A stretch of 64,000 nucleotides of DNA from Clostridium sp. CAG:571 (GTDB taxonomy: Bacteria; Bacillota; Clostridia; TANB77; CAG-508), in NCBI GenBank assembly GCA_000434015.1, contig HF999522.1, positions 65,604 through 129,603 on the forward strand, read 5' to 3'. Below, piece by piece: positions 62,876 to 64,000 of the stretch. Each line of letters starts with the position of its first letter. Within the stretch, counting starts at the first letter, position 1. The position numbers and the translations under genes were made by a program. The notes beneath the pieces were generated by a model. The model was not told the origin of the DNA. It searched no databases and saw only the letters and a list, made by a program, of their open reading frames with translations.

Positions 62876-63213
62876 ATGAGAAGGCTTGTTATTATTGATC
62901 AAGATGGAAATTCAATTAAAAATGATATCTTTGAAAAAATATTTGATATTAGAGAAAGTGAAATTGAAAGAAAATTGGAAGTAAGAGAAAGTTTTATAAA
63001 AGAAAATAATTTAAAAGATATAACACATGATGATGTAATTAAAGAAATTCAAACAATACCAAATATTGATTCAAGGCAAAAAAAAGAATACTTGATATGA
63101 TAGATAAGTTATTAGAAAATAGATCAAGGATTCAAAGTTTTGATTGTAAATTGTATTATGAGTCAGGAATCCAAGATGTTATAGGTATATTATTTAGAGA
63201 AAAAAGTTATTAA
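62876..63213 (+). CDS. Hypothetical ICE protein, possibly joined by -1 slippage on A8
   Basis: The ATG at 62876 follows GAGGAGGAG and reads MRRLVIIDQDGNSIKN... for 74 codons to TGA at 63098-63100. Just before the stop lies a run of eight A (63078-63085). A -1 slip there continues as RILDMIDKLLENRSRIQSF and ends at 63213, giving about 112 aa. The downstream stretch alone (ATG 63097) has no ribosome site. It may be programmed slippage, an indel, or a short real protein. No domain recognised. This break does not involve CGG. Confidence 0.5.
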
Positions 63214-63247
63214 AATAGAACATATTTATAATGAGATTGTTATTAAA

Positions 63248-63279
63248 AAGTAAGTGGTAAGAAAATCACTTATTTTTTA
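63248..63279 (+). terminator. Rho-independent terminator
   Basis: TAAGTG pairs with CACTTA around an A-rich loop and T6 follows. Confidence 0.6.
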
Positions 63280-63402
63280 ATGAAAATTTTTAGTTTTTAA
63301 ATAAAAATATTTGATATGAAAAATGGATTGATAGTTGATAATTATGCACTTTTGTGATATAAAAAAATAAGTTTATGTAAGAAATAGAAGAGGTAACAAA
63401 CA

Positions 63403-63579
63403 ATGCAATTTTCAAACAAAGATATTCAATTATTTAATGAAGCAGGAATAGATGTAGAAAATAAGAACTATACAAATGATGAAGTTGAGAGATTAAAAAT
63501 TAAAGTAACAGAATTTATTATTAGTCAAAGTACAAAAGATATTGATAAATATAGTAAAAAATTTAGTAGTTTATTATAA
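63403..63579 (+). CDS. Small hypothetical protein, 58 aa
   Basis: MQFSNKDIQLFNEAGIDVEN...KKFSSLL. Helical, acidic to neutral. AGAGGTAAC lies about 8 bases before the ATG. Such short 'IQLFNEAGID' proteins are common beside mobile-element genes; function unknown. Confidence 0.55.
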   Translation: MQFSNKDIQLFNEAGIDVENKNYTNDEVERLKIKVTEFIISQSTKDIDKYSKKFSSLL

Positions 63580-63591
63580 AATGGATTAGAT

Positions 63592-63918
63592 ATGGATAAA
63601 GAAGAAATAATAAAATATTGTTTAACATTAGAAGATACATTTAAAGACTGCCCATTTCCAGATGACTTTGAATCTGTAACAATGAAACATTGTAAAAACA
63701 AAAAGTGGTTTGCACTAATTATGAATGTTAATAATAAGTTATATCTTAATGTAAAAACAGATCCGAATTATTCAGATATATTAAGAAATACTTATGATTA
63801 TATAATACCTGCTTATCATATGAATAAGGAACATTGGAATACAATTATTATTGATGGAAAAGTCGACAAGGTGTTAGTAAAAGAATTGATAAAAGAAAGT
63901 TATAAATTAACAAAGTAA
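63592..63918 (+). CDS. MmcQ/YjbR-family DNA-binding-like protein
   Basis: 108 aa. Opens EIIKYCLTLEDTFKDCPF and contains KWFALIMNVNNKLYLNVK and AYHMNKEHWNTIII, the YjbR/MmcQ pattern (double-wing motif). Family function unclear. Start 13 bases after the previous stop, with a weak ribosome site. Confidence 0.8.
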   Translation: MDKEEIIKYCLTLEDTFKDCPFPDDFESVTMKHCKNKKWFALIMNVNNKLYLNVKTDPNYSDILRNTYDYIIPAYHMNKEHWNTIIIDGKVDKVLVKELIKESYKLTK

Positions 63919-63953
63919 AAAGAAAATAGTAAGTTGTAGGGAAGATATAAAAA

Positions 63954-64000
63954 ATGAAAGTAATAACAATATGTGGAAGTTTAAAATTTCAAAAAGAAAT
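63954..64000 (+). CDS. Partial gene at window edge, nucleoside-transferase-like start
   Basis: Only 15 residues are visible: MKVITICGSLKFQKE. The 'i.iCGS..f..e' opening resembles DUF4406/nucleoside 2-deoxyribosyltransferase-like proteins, but this is too little to be sure. Confidence 0.35.
   Translation, partial: MKVITICGSLKFQKE

Noticed and set aside
1..64000. tRNA or rRNA genes, including a tRNA that could read CGG
   Set aside because: I saw no cloverleaf-like or rRNA-like segment; any decoding tRNA must lie elsewhere in the genome.

Overview
The window is very AT-rich, is almost entirely transcribed rightward, and reads as a low-GC spore-forming Firmicute (Clostridia-like, probably gut). 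The pointers are AGGAGG-type ribosome binding sites, frequent TTG starts, a minus-strand small acid-soluble spore protein gene (31787-31963), a miaB-mutS cluster, a CpsB/CpsD-type capsule locus and a Firmicute-type conjugative element.

Layout. 1-1011: debris (UDP-GlcNAc 2-epimerase and PD-(D/E)XK transposase-like pseudogenes). 1035-3588: YqeG-type phosphatase and an ABC-F ATPase. 3842-6986: two tandem secreted dockerin/SH3-like proteins with Thr-rich linkers, visibly GC-richer and probably imported. 7127-10193: cytoplasmic alpha-amylase and two Tim44-like zinc-ribbon proteins. 10354-15396: polysaccharide chain-length/BY-kinase/phosphatase locus. 15477-31505: glmM, a RAYT transposase with REP-like ends, metG, tmk, a tandem-HTH protein, ldh, an AAA+ ATPase, miaB and mutS. 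32333-41867: nucleoside kinase, RNHCP protein, hemolysin III, a Mn-riboswitch-controlled P-type ATPase, an rRNA methyltransferase and metK. From about 41967 to the right edge: an integrative conjugative element with ArdA-like protein, relaxosome protein, relaxase, VirD4, VirB2/VirB6/VirB3/VirB4-like proteins, DNA methyltransferase, M23 peptidase, sortase, thioester/Cna-B adhesin and ArdC-like protein.

The exceptional observation is about decoding. Eight genes look broken by single-base frameshifts (some more than once). In every case the break is an in-frame CGG codon, and skipping its C (a +1 shift, so that the next codon is GGA or GGT, glycine) restores the full conserved protein. I count 12 such sites: one in a Tim44-like gene, two in a tandem-HTH gene, two in mutS, three in virD4, one each in virB6-like, a downstream membrane protein, virB4 (inside the Walker A P-loop) and sortase. 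In my hand scan every in-frame CGG in the AT-rich genes is such a site, while roughly 45 CGG trinucleotides in the other two phases sit in intact reading frames. This phase dependence argues against sequencing error and for CGG acting as a +1 frameshift (or CGGN quadruplet) signal in this organism and its resident element. The only exception is the GC-rich dockerin gene at 3842-5395, which has three in-frame CGG codons that must be Arg and is probably a recent import.

All calls are from reading the sequence. No database search, folding program or read data was used.
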